Assembly (NCBI GenBank): GCA_958510875.1 | Contig: OY294067.1 | Coordinates: 197,591,401 to 197,655,400 of the forward strand | Direction: 5' to 3' | Source: Endomychus coccineus | Taxonomy: Eukaryota; Arthropoda; Insecta; Coleoptera; Endomychidae | DNA length: 64,000 bases | Shown here: positions 43,383-56,219 of the stretch, piece by piece | How positions within the stretch are numbered: position 1 is the first letter of the stretch | Layout: each line of letters begins with the position of its first letter | The notes under the pieces: model-generated | Told to the model about the DNA's origin: nothing | Databases searched by the model: none | What the model saw: the letters and a program-made list of their open reading frames with translations, nothing else | Position numbers and translations under genes: made by a program

Positions 43383-43812
43383 TCAGACACGTGTTTCAGT
43401 ATTCAGACACGTGTTTCAACATTCAGACACGTGTTTCAGCATTCAGACACATGTTTCAGACACGCGTTTCAGCATTCAGACACGTGTTTCAGCATTCAGA
43501 AACGTGTTTCAGCATTCAGACACGTGTTTCAGACACGTGTTTCAACATTCAGACACGTGTTTCAACATTCAGACACGTGTTTCAGACACGTGTTCCAACA
43601 TTCAGACACGTGTTTCAGCATTCAGACACGTGTTTCAGCATTCAGACACGTGTTTCAGCATTCAGACACGTGTTTCAGACACGTGTTTCAACATTCAGAA
43701 ACGTGTTTCAACATTCAGACACGTGTTTCAGACACGTGTTTCAACATTCAGACATGTGTTTCAGTATTCAGACACGTGTTTCAGACGCGTGTTCCAATAT
43801 TCAGACACGTGA
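43383..43812 (+). repeat. 20-bp minisatellite, right array
   Basis: More than twenty copies of acacgtgtttcarcattcag with several 14-bp short units (acacgtgtttcag), inverted relative to 40915-41160. The flanks (43290-43383) match 41150-41240 in reverse, making 40.8-43.9 kb one large palindromic block. Confidence 0.9.
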
Positions 43813-43869
43813 TTCCTTCGCGAACACGACTTTTACAAACTTCATATGTTAAAGCGTTTATATATACAT

Positions 43870-44095
43870 ACATACAGACAGTTACGTAAAAGTTATATTG
43901 ATAAACACATTTTTGTTTTCGCGGGTTTAATCAATTTCAATGGAAACATATAAGCAAGGAGTTTTAATGGAGATCAAGTCCGTTTCCCAACCACCCAAGA
44001 GGTAGAACTTATGGCACGTTGCTTTTTTTTGATAAAGTGGAAAGCATTCCCAGGAGGCCTACAAACCACGTATGAGAAATGAAATATCGATATTT
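43870..44095. other. Polinton-terminal segment
   Basis: 43955-44075 (gggtttaatcaatttcaatgg ... aggcctacaaaccac) is an inverted relative of 55195-55360 and partly of 51190-51260. No gene. Confidence 0.5.
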
Positions 44096-44099
44096 ATTA

Positions 44100-44215
44100 T
44101 ATCATTTATTCTGAAAAAAGCACATTTTCATTTTGGGGGTATGATATTGAGAAGTCAACAGATCATCAATATGCTGGGCTGCATACATATATTTTCCTCC
44201 ATCGTATATGGAACG
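44100..44215 (-). pseudogene. VDIQ-family C-terminal fragment
   Basis: The minus-strand reading YDGGKYMYAAQHIDDLLTSQ matches the C-terminus of the VDIQ protein of element C (DGGKYMSAVHHVDKLQQW). Upstream sequence is not alignable by eye. It shows that the polymerase-bearing Polinton once carried this gene too. Confidence 0.45.
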
Positions 44216-44359
44216 TCAACCAATCACAAATCTGTACATGTCCTTCATATAAGCTGCTTACAATAGTTGTATAATTATATTAAATATGCTCCAAAACTAA
44301 TCAGGATTTATAAATCTCTATGATTGCAACTATATGCTAATATATTCAACTAATAATCA

Positions 44360-47300
44360 CTAATCTGTGTCCATGATTGCATAATGCCCCAAGGAAGCGT
44401 AGCAAAAGTTCCTGGTATTAAGTATCGTTTATCATCGTTAGGGGAAAGGGCAATCTTCTCCTGGCTTATGGAGAACACCTCATGTTTTACAGCCCTAATC
44501 AGATTTTGAGTAACTGACACCTCCTTTCACTCCTCAAGGCACTCAACATAGTCTTCAAAATCGATTCTGTTTTTAACGACGGAAAATTTTACTCCCTTAG
44601 CTTTTTTTGTTACGCCATAATTCCGTATAATATCATTAATTTCAGACTCGTCATACTCAGCTGCTTCAAGATCTTGAAGCAGTCTAGTGATTTTATCCTC
44701 TGAAGTCAATATCTTCATTGCATATAATTTAGACCTCAGGCCTACAAAATCGATCATGGGGGTTCCGTTGTTCTCATCCTTCATCTTCCCTAATACTTTC
44801 TTATTAACAAGTGGAATATCATAGATGTTATCAGGCTGGTAGTCGCTGGTGTCGAAGTATTGATGACAGTCGCGCTTCATCACATCATAAGGATCTTCCC
44901 TTAACTCATATATGAGAGAGTCTGTATCTGTAAACAACACTGAACAGCTATCCCCAAACGCCTGAATCATGTATCCATAATGGAAGTCATAGATGCTCGT
45001 CTTAGCCAAGTCCAATATAGACATTCCTACATAAATAGGTTTATTTAACCACACTTCCAACTTGTTTAGCTCAACTGCTACCAAATTCTCGTTGAAGATG
45101 GTGCAGCTCTTGAACTCAGGCTTAGAAATATATGAATCAGCTCCATACCGCCCACCCCACTCGGTAAGTAGGCGAACATTCACTCTTTTGCGAATATTCT
45201 CCATCGTCTTCCCGAACACCGCATTATTCATCAACTTGAATAAGTTCTTCTCGAACTCATTCTTCGCAGCCTTTCGGAGGTCAGTGTTAAGATCTATGTA
45301 GGCTTCAAGCCATGGAGCCTGCTTAAATTCCAAGGCACGATGAATTTTAGTTAGGATCAAACCGTTTACTAACGCTTGCTTAAGGCTGCGGTAATGAATT
45401 ACATACTTCTCCTTGGGGTGGAGCGTCGCCATCAATTTTGATGGTGCATTTGATGAAGCGGGGGCGGTGCCTGTTTGAGGATTAATATGTAGAGGGCAGA
45501 AGTGTAAATCTTTATGTTGATCATGCAGATGTTTAGGGTACTCCAAATCGACTTCTAAAATATATCCTACATCAGAATCATCTGGAACTGTAGTAACGTC
45601 AATATTTGTATCGCACCATTCAAATCCGCCATATGGGAGAGCTTGACTCATGGCCCAACCATACTGGTTATTGACGTCATAATACATCAAATAAGAATCA
45701 GCTTTCGATGGATTATAATTGGGTATATATTTATTGTTGGCGTGGGCTCTACGCTTAGAACATACTTGACTAAGTCCACCTCTAATCCCTTTCTCAACGA
45801 ATAATATATCGAGATCTGTGAGAAGCTCTAATTCTTGTTTCGTATGTTTCAGCATCGCATCCCAAGTAAAGCCGGGAAGTGTAAAGTAGTGCGCAGGATC
45901 CAGATTATATGTTTGATGACAGCTACTCCTGAATTGTTCGAATACGTCGGCCAGTAGCATTATGTCTGTCTTCATATACAGATCGACGTATTGGCCCAAG
46001 TTTCGACATTAAAATTTTTCCCATATATGCTGAGCTCGCTGGTATAGTCTCCGAGGGCACGGCTTATCTTCTAATTTATTGTAGAAAGCCTCAATTGGTG
46101 GTAAAAAAGACTCGGAGAATCCATCAAACGAGTCGACATAATCATACGGCATAACACCTTTCTTGGTTAGAAGCTTAACTCGTTCATCATCAAGTTCTCC
46201 AAACTGACATTTCAAATTTGGGTAATCGCCCAAGTATGATGCCAACTTATCCAAGGACGAATTCATGAATCTAAACTAGTCGATGAATCTGAGTTGAATG
46301 GGGGCATCATCGATATGTTTGGTGAAACTTATATACTCCTCTTTGGTTATCGGGAGTAGGTTGATTTTACCGTCCATTCGTGAGGCTATATCTTCGATGA
46401 TAAAGTTTGCATCGTAATTGGAAAGATTGTGAAAAACTACAGGAACAACATGTGTGTCTTGATAGTTGATGTTGCACTCTTCATGTGCTGCTCCCCGATA
46501 ATTTTCCAGTGGCAGTAGATAATTATGATCTCGAACTGTCTTATCAGTTTCTGAGAATGGCTGTTCACAAATGTGACAACAGCTCGCCCTTCTGAATGCA
46601 GCTTCATCGTCCTCAGACATATCGATGTCATATAGACACCAGAAAACTGTACCCAAATCTTCTGTGAGAGTCTTCATCTGATCTGCGAACCAACTCATAC
46701 AATCCACGCCGCGATAGGCTCGATAGAAGGATAGGGAATCTTCATATGAACATTTCATGTAATAGCCGATAGCTGCAGGGATATGTTGTTGAGGCTTCTT
46801 CGGATCCGAAGTGGGTGTAAGAACGCTTTCTAGATCAGCATATACCACAAATGGTGCTTTCACTTTATTCCTGAAATTTTTGAATTTCAGGATATTCTTT
46901 CCAACTTCGGGCATCTTAATTTTACAGCTATTCAGCTTCTCACAGTCTTCAGTATGTTTACCCAACTTCTCCTCAGAGCGGAAGTAATGGAAGCATCGTT
47001 CGCAAAAATATTTCCGTCCATCATGTTTACTCAGCTGCGAAGAAACCAGACGTGATAGATCTTTGATCCATACGTAATGGAAACGGATTGGGGACGTATC
47101 ATCGCTATCTTCTTCCTTCCCAAAGTATCGATCTTGAATAAGTAGAAGGTTAACGTGTCTACCCCTCTTCTCCTTCGTAAGGTAGGTAGGTAGGTAATGT
47201 AACGAATGACTTTCCACTTTTATTTAAGATGTATACGTTGATGGAAACTTCATTCTGCTTCTCAAAGTTAGGGATCTGACGCATTGTCATCGGAAATTGA

Positions 47301-48160
47301 ATCCCTTTCAATTTTAATACTTCCTTGTAGTGAGGGTACGAACTAACTCTATTTGAAGTGGTTTGAGTAGGGTATAGTGCTGATGTCACAGCCCATGCGA
47401 AGCATGCATCATCATCATTTTTCACATTAATGCATGCCTCTTTACGTTTGATCTGGACAGGTAAATCAATATATGAAGATCCTAGCTGAGGCGTGAACTT
47501 GTTAATATTCACCCCCAAATTGATAATCTTAGTCAACGCCCACCCGCTGTCTCTTTCTTGGAACTCTTCTAATTGAGTCAATATAGGCTTCACTATCTTA
47601 TCCTCAAACCAACTATCCAAGCAGGTGTCTCGAAAGATTGGTGAATTGGATGTATTGAAGTATTTGAACTCCGTCAATACCTGCTTCGCTTTGACGAGCT
47701 GGAATTCTCCACAGAATACTGAATTAACCTTAATTGACTCGTCATTCTTGAGAGCATTCTTAATACGTCGCTTGAAGAGGGCCTTACAGTCTTCTAGAAA
47801 CGCTTTGGGATCCTTATGCTCCAAGTTTGAAAGGATCCCAGTACGGATGCGGCTGTTGAATGCAGACATGGAATCAGTCCAATGAACTCGATCCCACGCT
47901 GTTTCTTTTCGTGAATCCACACCGGATCCCCTCTTCTGCTCAGATTTTATCTGAACCCGCAGCGTCTTCAGAGCTCCCAATGCTGATAGCAGCTGCTGCT
48001 TCTCCCCAATATTTTTAACCGTTTTAAAGGCATTATTTATCCTCCTTATCCCCAGAGAGCATTTCCGCAACCCCTCGGCAGCCACTGCTCCATCATAGTG
48101 CGGTGTTAGAAGACCGAGTAGAGCCGCGATATGCTTCACCAAATCAGTGAAAATGGACAT
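44360..48160 (-). pseudogene. Protein-primed family B DNA polymerase (Polinton PolB), broken
   Basis: ATG 48160; about 1,240 codons in four frames' worth of pieces. The N-terminal domain (333 residues) has SSYIDLPVQIKRKEACINVKN. Exonuclease motifs: YADLESVL (Exo I), FHNLSNYDANF (Exo II), YVDLYMKTDIMLLADVF (Exo III). Polymerase motifs: YYDVNNQYGWAMSQ (A), [18 protein letters not shown] (B), LFTDTDSLIYE (C) and LRSKLYAMK. Breaks: a frameshift at the ggta run 47181-47197, TAG at 46276-46278, TAA at 46009-46011, TGA at 44527-44529 and a small deletion near the 3' end. All catalytic motifs survive, so decay is recent. Upstream lies a 119-bp promoter-like repeat array. Confidence 0.9.
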
Positions 48161-48332
48161 CTTGATCTGCGGTAGAATTGGAAATTAGTAAATGTTATCG
48201 TTTGAAAAAATGGATAAGATCTTCTCCAACATCCACATGAGAATTATTGAAGGAGAACTCAAGTGATATATACCTGTAGAAATTATACGGAATCCGGTTT
48301 TTCTGTTGAGATTACAGATGACTTATATGGAA

Positions 48333-48805
48333 ACAGCAGGATGATATAAATGTATCTAATTTTACACTCCAAATCACCCCTTTATATAAACTCTCGAACG
48401 ATATGTACCGGCGACTTATAAGGTTGTATGTTGCTGTATAATTACCTATATGCAGCTGGATGATATAAATGTATCTAATTTTACTCTCCAAATCACCCCT
48501 TTATATAAACTCTCGAACGTTATGTACCGATGACTTATAAGGTTATATGTTGCTGTATAATTACCTATATGCAGCTGGATGATACAAATGTATCTAATTT
48601 TACTCTCGAAATCACCCCTTTATATAAACTCTCGAACGTTATGTACCGGTGACTTATAAGGTTATATGTTGCTGTATAATTACCTATATGCAGCTGGATG
48701 ATATAAATGTATCTAATTTTACTCTCCAAATCATCCCTTTATATAAACTCTCGAACGTTATGTACCGGCGACTTATAAGGTTATATGTTGCTGTATAATC
48801 ACCCG
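48333..48805 (-). repeat. 119-bp tandem repeat upstream of PolB
   Basis: About four copies (gcagctggatgat starts at 48452, 48571 and 48690, spacing 119, with a variant first copy near 48335). Each has cccctttatataaactctcg, which contains a TATA-like TTTATATAAA, and a second AT-rich block. The array ends about 170 bp upstream of the PolB ATG, so it may be a repeated promoter. Confidence 0.85.
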
Positions 48806-48849
48806 TATGACTTAAACTGAGATTATGAGTATATTACACGCTGGTATAT

Positions 48850-50090
48850 TACTTCATCGACGACCGAATATTGAACTTTTTTTTTAATTTGTTTATATCA
48901 GCCCATACGCATTGTTTTTACATATTTAAACTATGTTTTACATATAGATTTTTTTTTGTGTTGAAATTCATATTCTACACATCAAGACTTTCCATTCAAT
49001 TTCCATGAAGCTACGGTTGCAACAAAATTTACAGTTTTCCCTGTTTATACCCTCGATATCAGATTTTTCTCCATGTAAACCATAAAATTCATACTCTACT
49101 TGTTAAGACCTTTCATTTGATACCCATAAAGCCCCACTTTAAAAAATAAAAATTTCAAATCCTTATCGCGAGAGATCGGCCGAACTGATTGACATATAAA
49201 TAGTATATTCTTATTCAGCACATCACATAGATTCGGAATATGCAATAAAATCATCACTTCCTGTCTCACTTCGACCACCCTTTAGACCTCGGGGTGGATG
49301 GTGAAGCATAAAAGTGGGGGTGTAAAGCAACATTTCTGAATGCAAAGTCACAAGGCGGTTCTTTCATAGCCGTCAGGCGACAATCCCCTTTAATGCTGCT
49401 AATGCAAATGAAAAACACTGTATATACCTAACCTCTAATGGTAACAACCCATTTTGTAGGTGGGAATTACAGATACCGAAGTTGATACTATCTCTCCCCT
49501 AAAGGAGATACCTGTCGTGTTCTCATTTGGGAAAAGTCGACCACCCTTCAGACCTTAGGATAGATGGTGAAGCATGGAAGTAAGATATAAAATATGTTAA
49601 CTTACATTATTATTACACTAAAGCACTGACACTTGATTGAAAGTTTTTCACAAAATATATATAACGCGCTGAACACAAAGCACAGGTAAGTACGACTTAA
49701 TTGTTCCGAACCAAGCTGTTGAATGATTGAATTGTACGCACATCGAGTTTTATAGGAACTTCTGATCACTTTCATGTTATGTTCACACGGCATGCAGGAT
49801 GTCTCATCCGCCTGTTATATCTTGATAATAAGTTCGCTGTAACCACAAGCAGGAAGTCTCGTCCGGCTGTTATATTCATATTGATAAGATACACAACCAC
49901 AAGCAGGATGTTACATTCTATTTGAAATCGCGTGATTGCAGAAACTTCCTTGAAATATTTATCCGCATACATTTTTTCCTCAACCGATAACAACTTTATC
50001 ATTTTTCCTGGGAACTAATTCAATTCGTAGGACTTTGGATTAAATATTGTGTATAAAACTCTAGGTACTTCATAGGGAAAAAATAGTATT
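48850..50090. other. Region without a supported gene
   Basis: 48900-49270 is a direct diverged relative of 27080-27480. 49270-49320 and 49535-49570 contain two copies of gaccaccctt(t/c)agacct...ggtgaagcat. 49790-49910 has three copies of caagcaggatgt/caagcaggaagtc. Small ORFs on the minus strand (49602-49793, 49772-50002) have no recognisable features. Confidence 0.4.
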
Positions 50091-50097
50091 CTTGTGA

Positions 50098-50490
50098 GTG
50101 TTGAATGATCACATGAAAATGGGAAAATTTTACGATTATGTTCAAGAGTTGACCAACAGGTTGGATATATTTACGAAAACGCAAGTGCACCGTTGGATGA
50201 TAGACAAGCGAGTTGTTTATTCCATCTTGATCTTACTATATATCATGAATGCATTAATTTGTTTAGTGGTTATTCTGTAGATGAGAGTGAGATTCTATCA
50301 AACCCTGATAATTCTCTCGAAACACTCATTTTCCTATGGTTATTCTACAGATGAGAGCTATATTCTATCAAGGAACGATAATTCATCTGAAACACTCTCA
50401 GAAGATGATGGAGAAGAAAACGTTGAACAGATGAATCAGCAGGTAGTTTGGGTATATATTGGAGTGATCAATAGAGGTATCAGTTATTAA
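50098..50490 (+). pseudogene. Small membrane/acidic ORF with an internal duplication
   Basis: The first part (50098-50280) reads a basic helix and a hydrophobic stretch (VVYSILILLYIMNALICLVVIL). A roughly 62-bp direct duplication follows (50272-50333 and 50334-50395), encoding Y-S-x-D-E-S-x-I-L-S twice; because its length is not a multiple of three, the two copies are read in different frames. The end is acidic (SEDDGEENVEQMNQQ). No family recognised; the duplication probably broke the gene. Confidence 0.35.
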
Positions 50491-50499
50491 TCACTTACC

Positions 50500-52490
50500 G
50501 TAGCGAACAGACGCTAAACATGTACTCCTGCGAGTTAGTGATTGTAGCTTAAATCTATTTACACGTAGTTACAATACATTCATTTCTCATTATTAGAATC
50601 TGATATTATATCATAGGATATAACCTGAATAGTTTGAATATAAGCACATTTAACATTTAGTTATATGATTAGTGATTGTTGTTTCATTTACATTTTAGCT
50701 GTAGTTGTAATATTATTTTTATCGATATGCACTTTTCGTCCTATTTATTAGAATATATTTTATATTTCCCCAATTAATTTTCGAGTATAAACATATTATA
50801 TAGCTGCAATATTATTATATTCAAATAATTAATGTTCGAGTATAAACATATTTAACATTTAGATGTAGCTGCAATATTATTATTGATATCTATTCAGATG
50901 TAGTTATTATTATTGATATTTACATATAGTTACAATATACTCATTTCACATTTATTAGAATCTAATATTATATCATAGGATATAATCTGAATAGTTTGAA
51001 TATAAGCACATTCAACACTTAGTTATTAGAATAATATCTATTGTAAGCGTGATTAGAGTAATTGATTGGCGGTTCATTTACATTTAGATATAGTTGCAAT
51101 ATTATTATGGATGTCATATAGATTAGCGCTTATGAGGATATTCATATGATTATTATTATTATCCTCATCTATTCCTCATTCAACCATCATAGTCCTACCT
51201 CTTGGGTGGTTGGGGAAACGAGCTCGATCTCCATAAAACTCCCCCGTATATATGTTTCCATTGAAATTGATTGAATTTTATAAAAAGCTGTCTATCCGTC
51301 GGTCTGTCTGTTCCTATGAAGAAATGTGTGTTGATGAAAATGTTTTTATTATTAGTGTATTTTTTGCATACCGAAAAAATTATATTAGCACATCTATATG
51401 TTTAAGATGATTAAAAATGTATTTTGTTATATAGCAATCGAGCTGTACAGACAGTTCGAATAATCATCGTGATGCGTAACACCGCTTCGTCTAGATTCTG
51501 TATAGGTATTGGGCTACACCCAGCAGCAGCTACATTTCGGGTTATATTATGCCATTTACAATCAATATGATTCGAATATATACCTACAACGTGTTTGATT
51601 TAAAATAAAGTATTCTCATCGCGTTTGAAGGTGATCGGTGTAACTTTCTTATCGCTCGAGCTGTAGCTCTACCGCAAAATATGATAGTGGATATTGTTCA
51701 ACCTGCCACAAATTTAGCATAAACTTATTTGATTTATATCGGATAATTTTGGTAACATACATGAATGAATATAATATTATAACGCATTATGTTTACTTCG
51801 GAACTAATTTTGGAAAAACATTTTATATATTCATATTACTTTCGGATAACTTATGAAACTACTTTAATATTGAAGGATCGCGCATCATTACGATAATTTC
51901 AAGTTGAATACATTACTCTTGGAGATGATTTAGCACAACCTTATCGCTCAAGTGAGCTAATGATACATACTTATAATATTATAACGAATATTGTACTCGC
52001 TAGTACTAATCAAGCAAAAAGTCCTTAGATGATTTAATAGTTATTTCTGCAAACGGTTCATAATATCGCTATTATGAGAAGCAGCATTTTTGTAAACTAT
52101 CACATGTTAGATGTTATGACCCCTTATTGAAGACTTGTGGAGCAGCCGATGCATCGCGACCGATATCATTATAATTCAGACAAAACCCCTGCGACTAACG
52201 GCATGTACAAACAACCCCACATTTCATTGAAGACTCCTGCAGAGAAAGATACCTCACTGAAGATCTGCTTGATAGACATCATTATACCTGCACACTCTGT
52301 ATAACCTCACATACACACCTGTCTCGTTGGAGACCGCGTCAGCTTCATTCAAATTCACATGACTAACGTCATGTTTAAACAACCTCACATTCCATACCCC
52401 ATCGAAGTCTCCCAACTCCATTTTGTATACTAAAAATAATATCCGCATATCTATATGTTCAAGATGATTGGAATCACACTTTTGTAATAT
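50500..52490. other. AT-rich terminal-type sequence, no gene
   Basis: 50560-51260 has repeats of tttacatttagatatagttgcaata and matches the sequence following the PolB fragment at 55010-55370 in direct orientation. 51600-52080 is AT-rich without frames. 52100-52400 has gaagact/gaagatct phrases like the element C TIRs. 52370-52500 is the inverted partner of 42650-42790. Confidence 0.45.
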
Positions 52491-52499
52491 AGCAATCAA

Positions 52500-53567
52500 G
52501 TAAGGTGCATATAGCTTGAATAAACGTCATGAAAGTAATCCCCTTATAAACATCGCGTTTGAGAAATGTAGAAGATATCATTTCTATACTATATAACATT
52601 CCATCTATGCATTCAAGGAGCAGTAGCCCTCCCATGATACCTCCGATGAATACCCGCCTCTTTCAAAAATCACGTGACTGACGATATGTACAAACAACAC
52701 TATTTCAAAACCCCTATGGGCTAGCGCTATGAAGTCTCACATGCCATACCTCGCTGTAGATCCTGCGACATACACTTCATCCCCACACGTTCAAACATCT
52801 CCACTACTGACGTTATGTACAAACACTCCCATTATAACTCTTCCAAATCCCCTATGGCTAGCGCTATGAAGTCTCACATTCCATACCTCGCTGTAGACCC
52901 CGCGCCATACACTTCGCCCCCTTCGTGTTCAAACACCCACACGGCTGACGTCATGTATAAACAACTACCTGTACCACATAGGCTGCAATATACTCGCACT
53001 TATCACTCAGACCGGATACCCCGCGGTTATATCTACAACATTAAAATCGCTTGTTCTCAATTCCTCCATTGCTGAGCGGTTAAGGAGCAGGCTTTGGATT
53101 TCATTTCTCGGGTTCGATTCCCGTGTGTAGAAAAATATTTCATTTTCAGTAGGAGTGCATTAAATTGTTCAAGTCCACCTTCGCGGTTAAGCCGCCTAAC
53201 TTTAGAGTTTATTTCCCAGGTTCGAATCTCGGTGTGTAGAAAAATCATTTCAGTAGAATGTGAGTACTCAGATACCTAATTCATAGACTTCAGATTGCCC
53301 CGACCATAGTTAAGGAAGATCCATAGACAGATGGTTGGTTCACAGACTTGACCCGACCATAGTTAAGGAAGAACCATAGACAGATGACTAGTTCACAGAC
53401 TTCGGGAACCATAGACATATGACCAGTTCACAGAACCATAGACTACCTACCCCTATCGATATGACTGCGCATGCGTGATTGTGGATGACCTTGGGATGGT
53501 CAGTTTTCGGTAAAATGAACCTTAGATTTCCTTATGGAGATTTACATGCAAAAAAGAGTGATTTTGC
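52500..53567 (-). repeat. Outer right inverted repeat of Polinton block B
   Basis: Nearly identical inverted copy of 29696-30780 (for example the 86-codon chance ORF at 52815-53075 matches the minus-strand 30184-30444 with only a few changes). It contains two tRNA-like segments on the plus strand (53063-53135 and 53170-53238) mirroring those at 30022-30197. The high identity implies recent duplication or gene conversion. Confidence 0.85.
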
Positions 53568-53669
53568 TCCCGAACTGTCCTAGCACATCTACTGATAATC
53601 ATAGATCATCAGACCACAGACCATCGCTTGGGGAACCATATACTTCTATGACCGCTCATGCGCGGTTTT

Positions 53670-55002
53670 GGATGAATCAATATATGCCAAATTATAATCA
53701 ATCGAAAGCTGATTCTTATTCTATGTATTATGATGTCAATAACCAGTATCGTTGAGCTATGAGTCAACCTCTTCCACATGGTGGATTTGAATGGTGTGGT
53801 ACAAATATTGACGCTACTACAGTTCTAGATGATTCTGATGTGGGATATATTTTAGAAGTCGATTTGGAGTACCCTGAACATATTCACGACCAACATGAAG
53901 ATTTACTCTTCTGCCCCCTAGATATCGATCCTCATACGGGCAATACCTCGCTTCATCAAATGCACCATCAAAATTGATGGCAACGCTTCACCTTAGGGAG
54001 AGGTATGTCATCCATTACCGCAGTCTCAAGCAAGCGCTAGGAAATGGTTTGATCCTAGCTAAAATTCATCTTGCCTTGAAATTTAAGCAAGCTACATGGT
54101 TAAAATCGTATACTGACCTTCGAAAGACTGCGAAGAATAAGTTCGAGAAGAATTTATTCAAATTGATGAATAATGCGGTATTCGATAAGACGATGGAAAA
54201 CTTTCGTGAAAGAGTGGATGTTCTCTCACTAACCGAGTGGGATGGAGGTATGGTGTACAATCATACATATCGAAACCGAAATTCAAGAGCTGTGAAATCT
54301 TCAATGAGAATTCGGTAACTGTTGAACTGAACAAGCTGAAAGTATGGTTTAATAGACCTATTTATGTGGGTATGTCGATTCTGGATTTAGCAGAGATAAC
54401 CATATACGACTTCCATTATGAGTTTATGGTTCAGACGTTTGGTGATAGTTGTTCTGTATTGTATACAGATACAGATTCTTTCATATATGAGTTGGGGAAA
54501 GACTGTCATCAATACTTTAACACCAGTGACTACCAGACTGTTAACATCTATGACATTTCACTCGTTCGAAAAATGAGAACAGCGAAACCCCTATGACCGA
54601 TTTTGTGGGACTAAGGTCCAAATTATACGCAATAAAGTTATTCACTACTGAGGATGATGTTAGTAGGAAGCTTCATGATCTGAGAAAAGCTGAATATGAA
54701 GAATACGAAATTGCGGAAATAATGCGGAACTATGGTGTGATAAGAAAGCCAAGGGAGTGAAATTTTCCGTTGTAAAAAACATGACCGATTTTGATGACTA
54801 TGTTGAGTGCCTCGGAAAGTCGAAAGAAGTATCAGTAACTCAACATTTGATCAAAGCTGAAAAACTTGAAGTGTTTCCTATGAGTCAGGAGGAGATTGCT
54901 TCATCTCCCAACGATGATAAGCGGTACTCGATACCTGGAACTTTTGCTATGCTTCCGTGGGGACATTATGTAATCTCTAATATGATGGACACAGATAAGT
55001 GA
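53670..55002 (+). pseudogene. PolB C-terminal fragment (Polinton D)
   Basis: Covers motif A (YYDVNNQYR then TGA), motif B ([15 protein letters not shown], with the conserved Gly replaced by Asp), motif C (YTDTDSFIYE) and the C-terminus to TGA after MMDTDK at 55002. Frame breaks near 53945, 54240-54300 and 54590-54750. It is truncated upstream at the junction with the outer inverted repeat. Diverged from the B PolB, so it is a separate element of the same family. Confidence 0.88.
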
Positions 55003-55009
55003 TTGTTGG

Positions 55010-56215
55010 TTAAATATATTTACATTTAGATATGGTTACAATATATTCATTCCACATTTATTTATTAGAATATAATAATATATCACAGGGATTTATGTAT
55101 CCCGATTAGTTTGAATATAAGCACATTCAACATTTAGTTAAGTTTAGTTCAGTTTAAGTTTAGGAAAAACGTGTTCACATAATTATTTTATTAACGATTG
55201 CTAGTGGTTTGTAGGCCTCCTGGGGACGCTTCCCACTTCATCAAAAAAAGTACCGTGCCATAAGTTCTACTTCTTGGGTGGTTGGGAAACGAACTTGATC
55301 TCCATGAAAACTTCTTGCCTATATGATTCCATTGAAATGATTCGCTTGAAGTTGATTGAATGATTATTCAAAAAGACCGCGAAAATATGTGTCTATCATT
55401 TTAACTTTTGCATGACTGTCTGTCTGTATGTTTTTCATGGAAATAACTAGTATATATATGAACGCTTCAACGTATGGAGTTTGTGAAGAACCTCACCCAT
55501 CTGCCTGCGAAGAAAAATAGTGTAGATCTACAATGAAGATATTCATATAATCATTATTATTATTCGCATTTCATTCGTCATCCAGCCATCATAGTTCTTA
55601 AACAATGATTACGTCACCGTCTGTTAGAGGACGTACTAAACACGTGTCTGAATGTTGAAGCACTTGTCTGAACACGTGCCTGAATGTTGAAGCACGTGTC
55701 TGGAAACGTATCTGAGTGTTGAAGCAAGTATCTGAATATGACAGACGCCATGACACCTCTTTCAAAAACTCCGTAACGCTTTAACATATAAAGTTTGTGA
55801 GGAATCTTACACATCTGCCTGCGGAGAAAAATAGTGTAGATCGCCAATGAAGATATCCATATATTCATTATCATCATTATCCGCATTTTATTCCTCATCC
55901 AGCCATCATGGTTCGTAAAGGATGATTACGTCACCGTCTGTTGGAGCACGTGCTAAGCACGTCTCTAAATGTTGAAGCACGTAACTAAACACGTGTCTGA
56001 GTGTTGAAGCACGTGTCTGAATGTTGAAGTACGTGTCTGAACACGTCTCTGAATGTTGAAGCGCGTTTCTGAATATGGCAGAAGCCATGACACCTCTTTC
56101 GAAAGCTTCGTTACTTGTAACGCTTCCAAGGTTCCTTGAATAAAGAACGCTGTAACGATCAAAATAACGATTTCTGTTCGGTTTGTGGACTAACCTATCT
56201 ACATGAATAACCAGA
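55010..56215. repeat. Terminal region of Polinton D with minisatellite remnants
   Basis: 55010-55370 is homologous to 50560-51260 and (inverted) 43955-44075. 55625-55735 and 55935-56080 are two blocks of degenerate gtgtctgaatgttgaagcac units, each preceded by the same roughly 200-bp segment (agtttgtgaggaa...agccatcat, 55480-55620 and 55790-55930), i.e. a direct repeat of about 310 bp. No gene. Confidence 0.65.
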
Positions 56216-56219
56216 GGCA

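Noticed and set aside
40915..43812. CRISPR-like spaced repeats
   Set aside because: Units are contiguous tandem repeats without unique spacers, in insect DNA.
43391..43889. Long overlapping ORFs in all three plus frames (FQHSDTCF-type repeats); also 40823-41189 minus
   Set aside because: They are translations of a 20-bp minisatellite whose units simply lack stops in any frame; open frames here carry no coding evidence.
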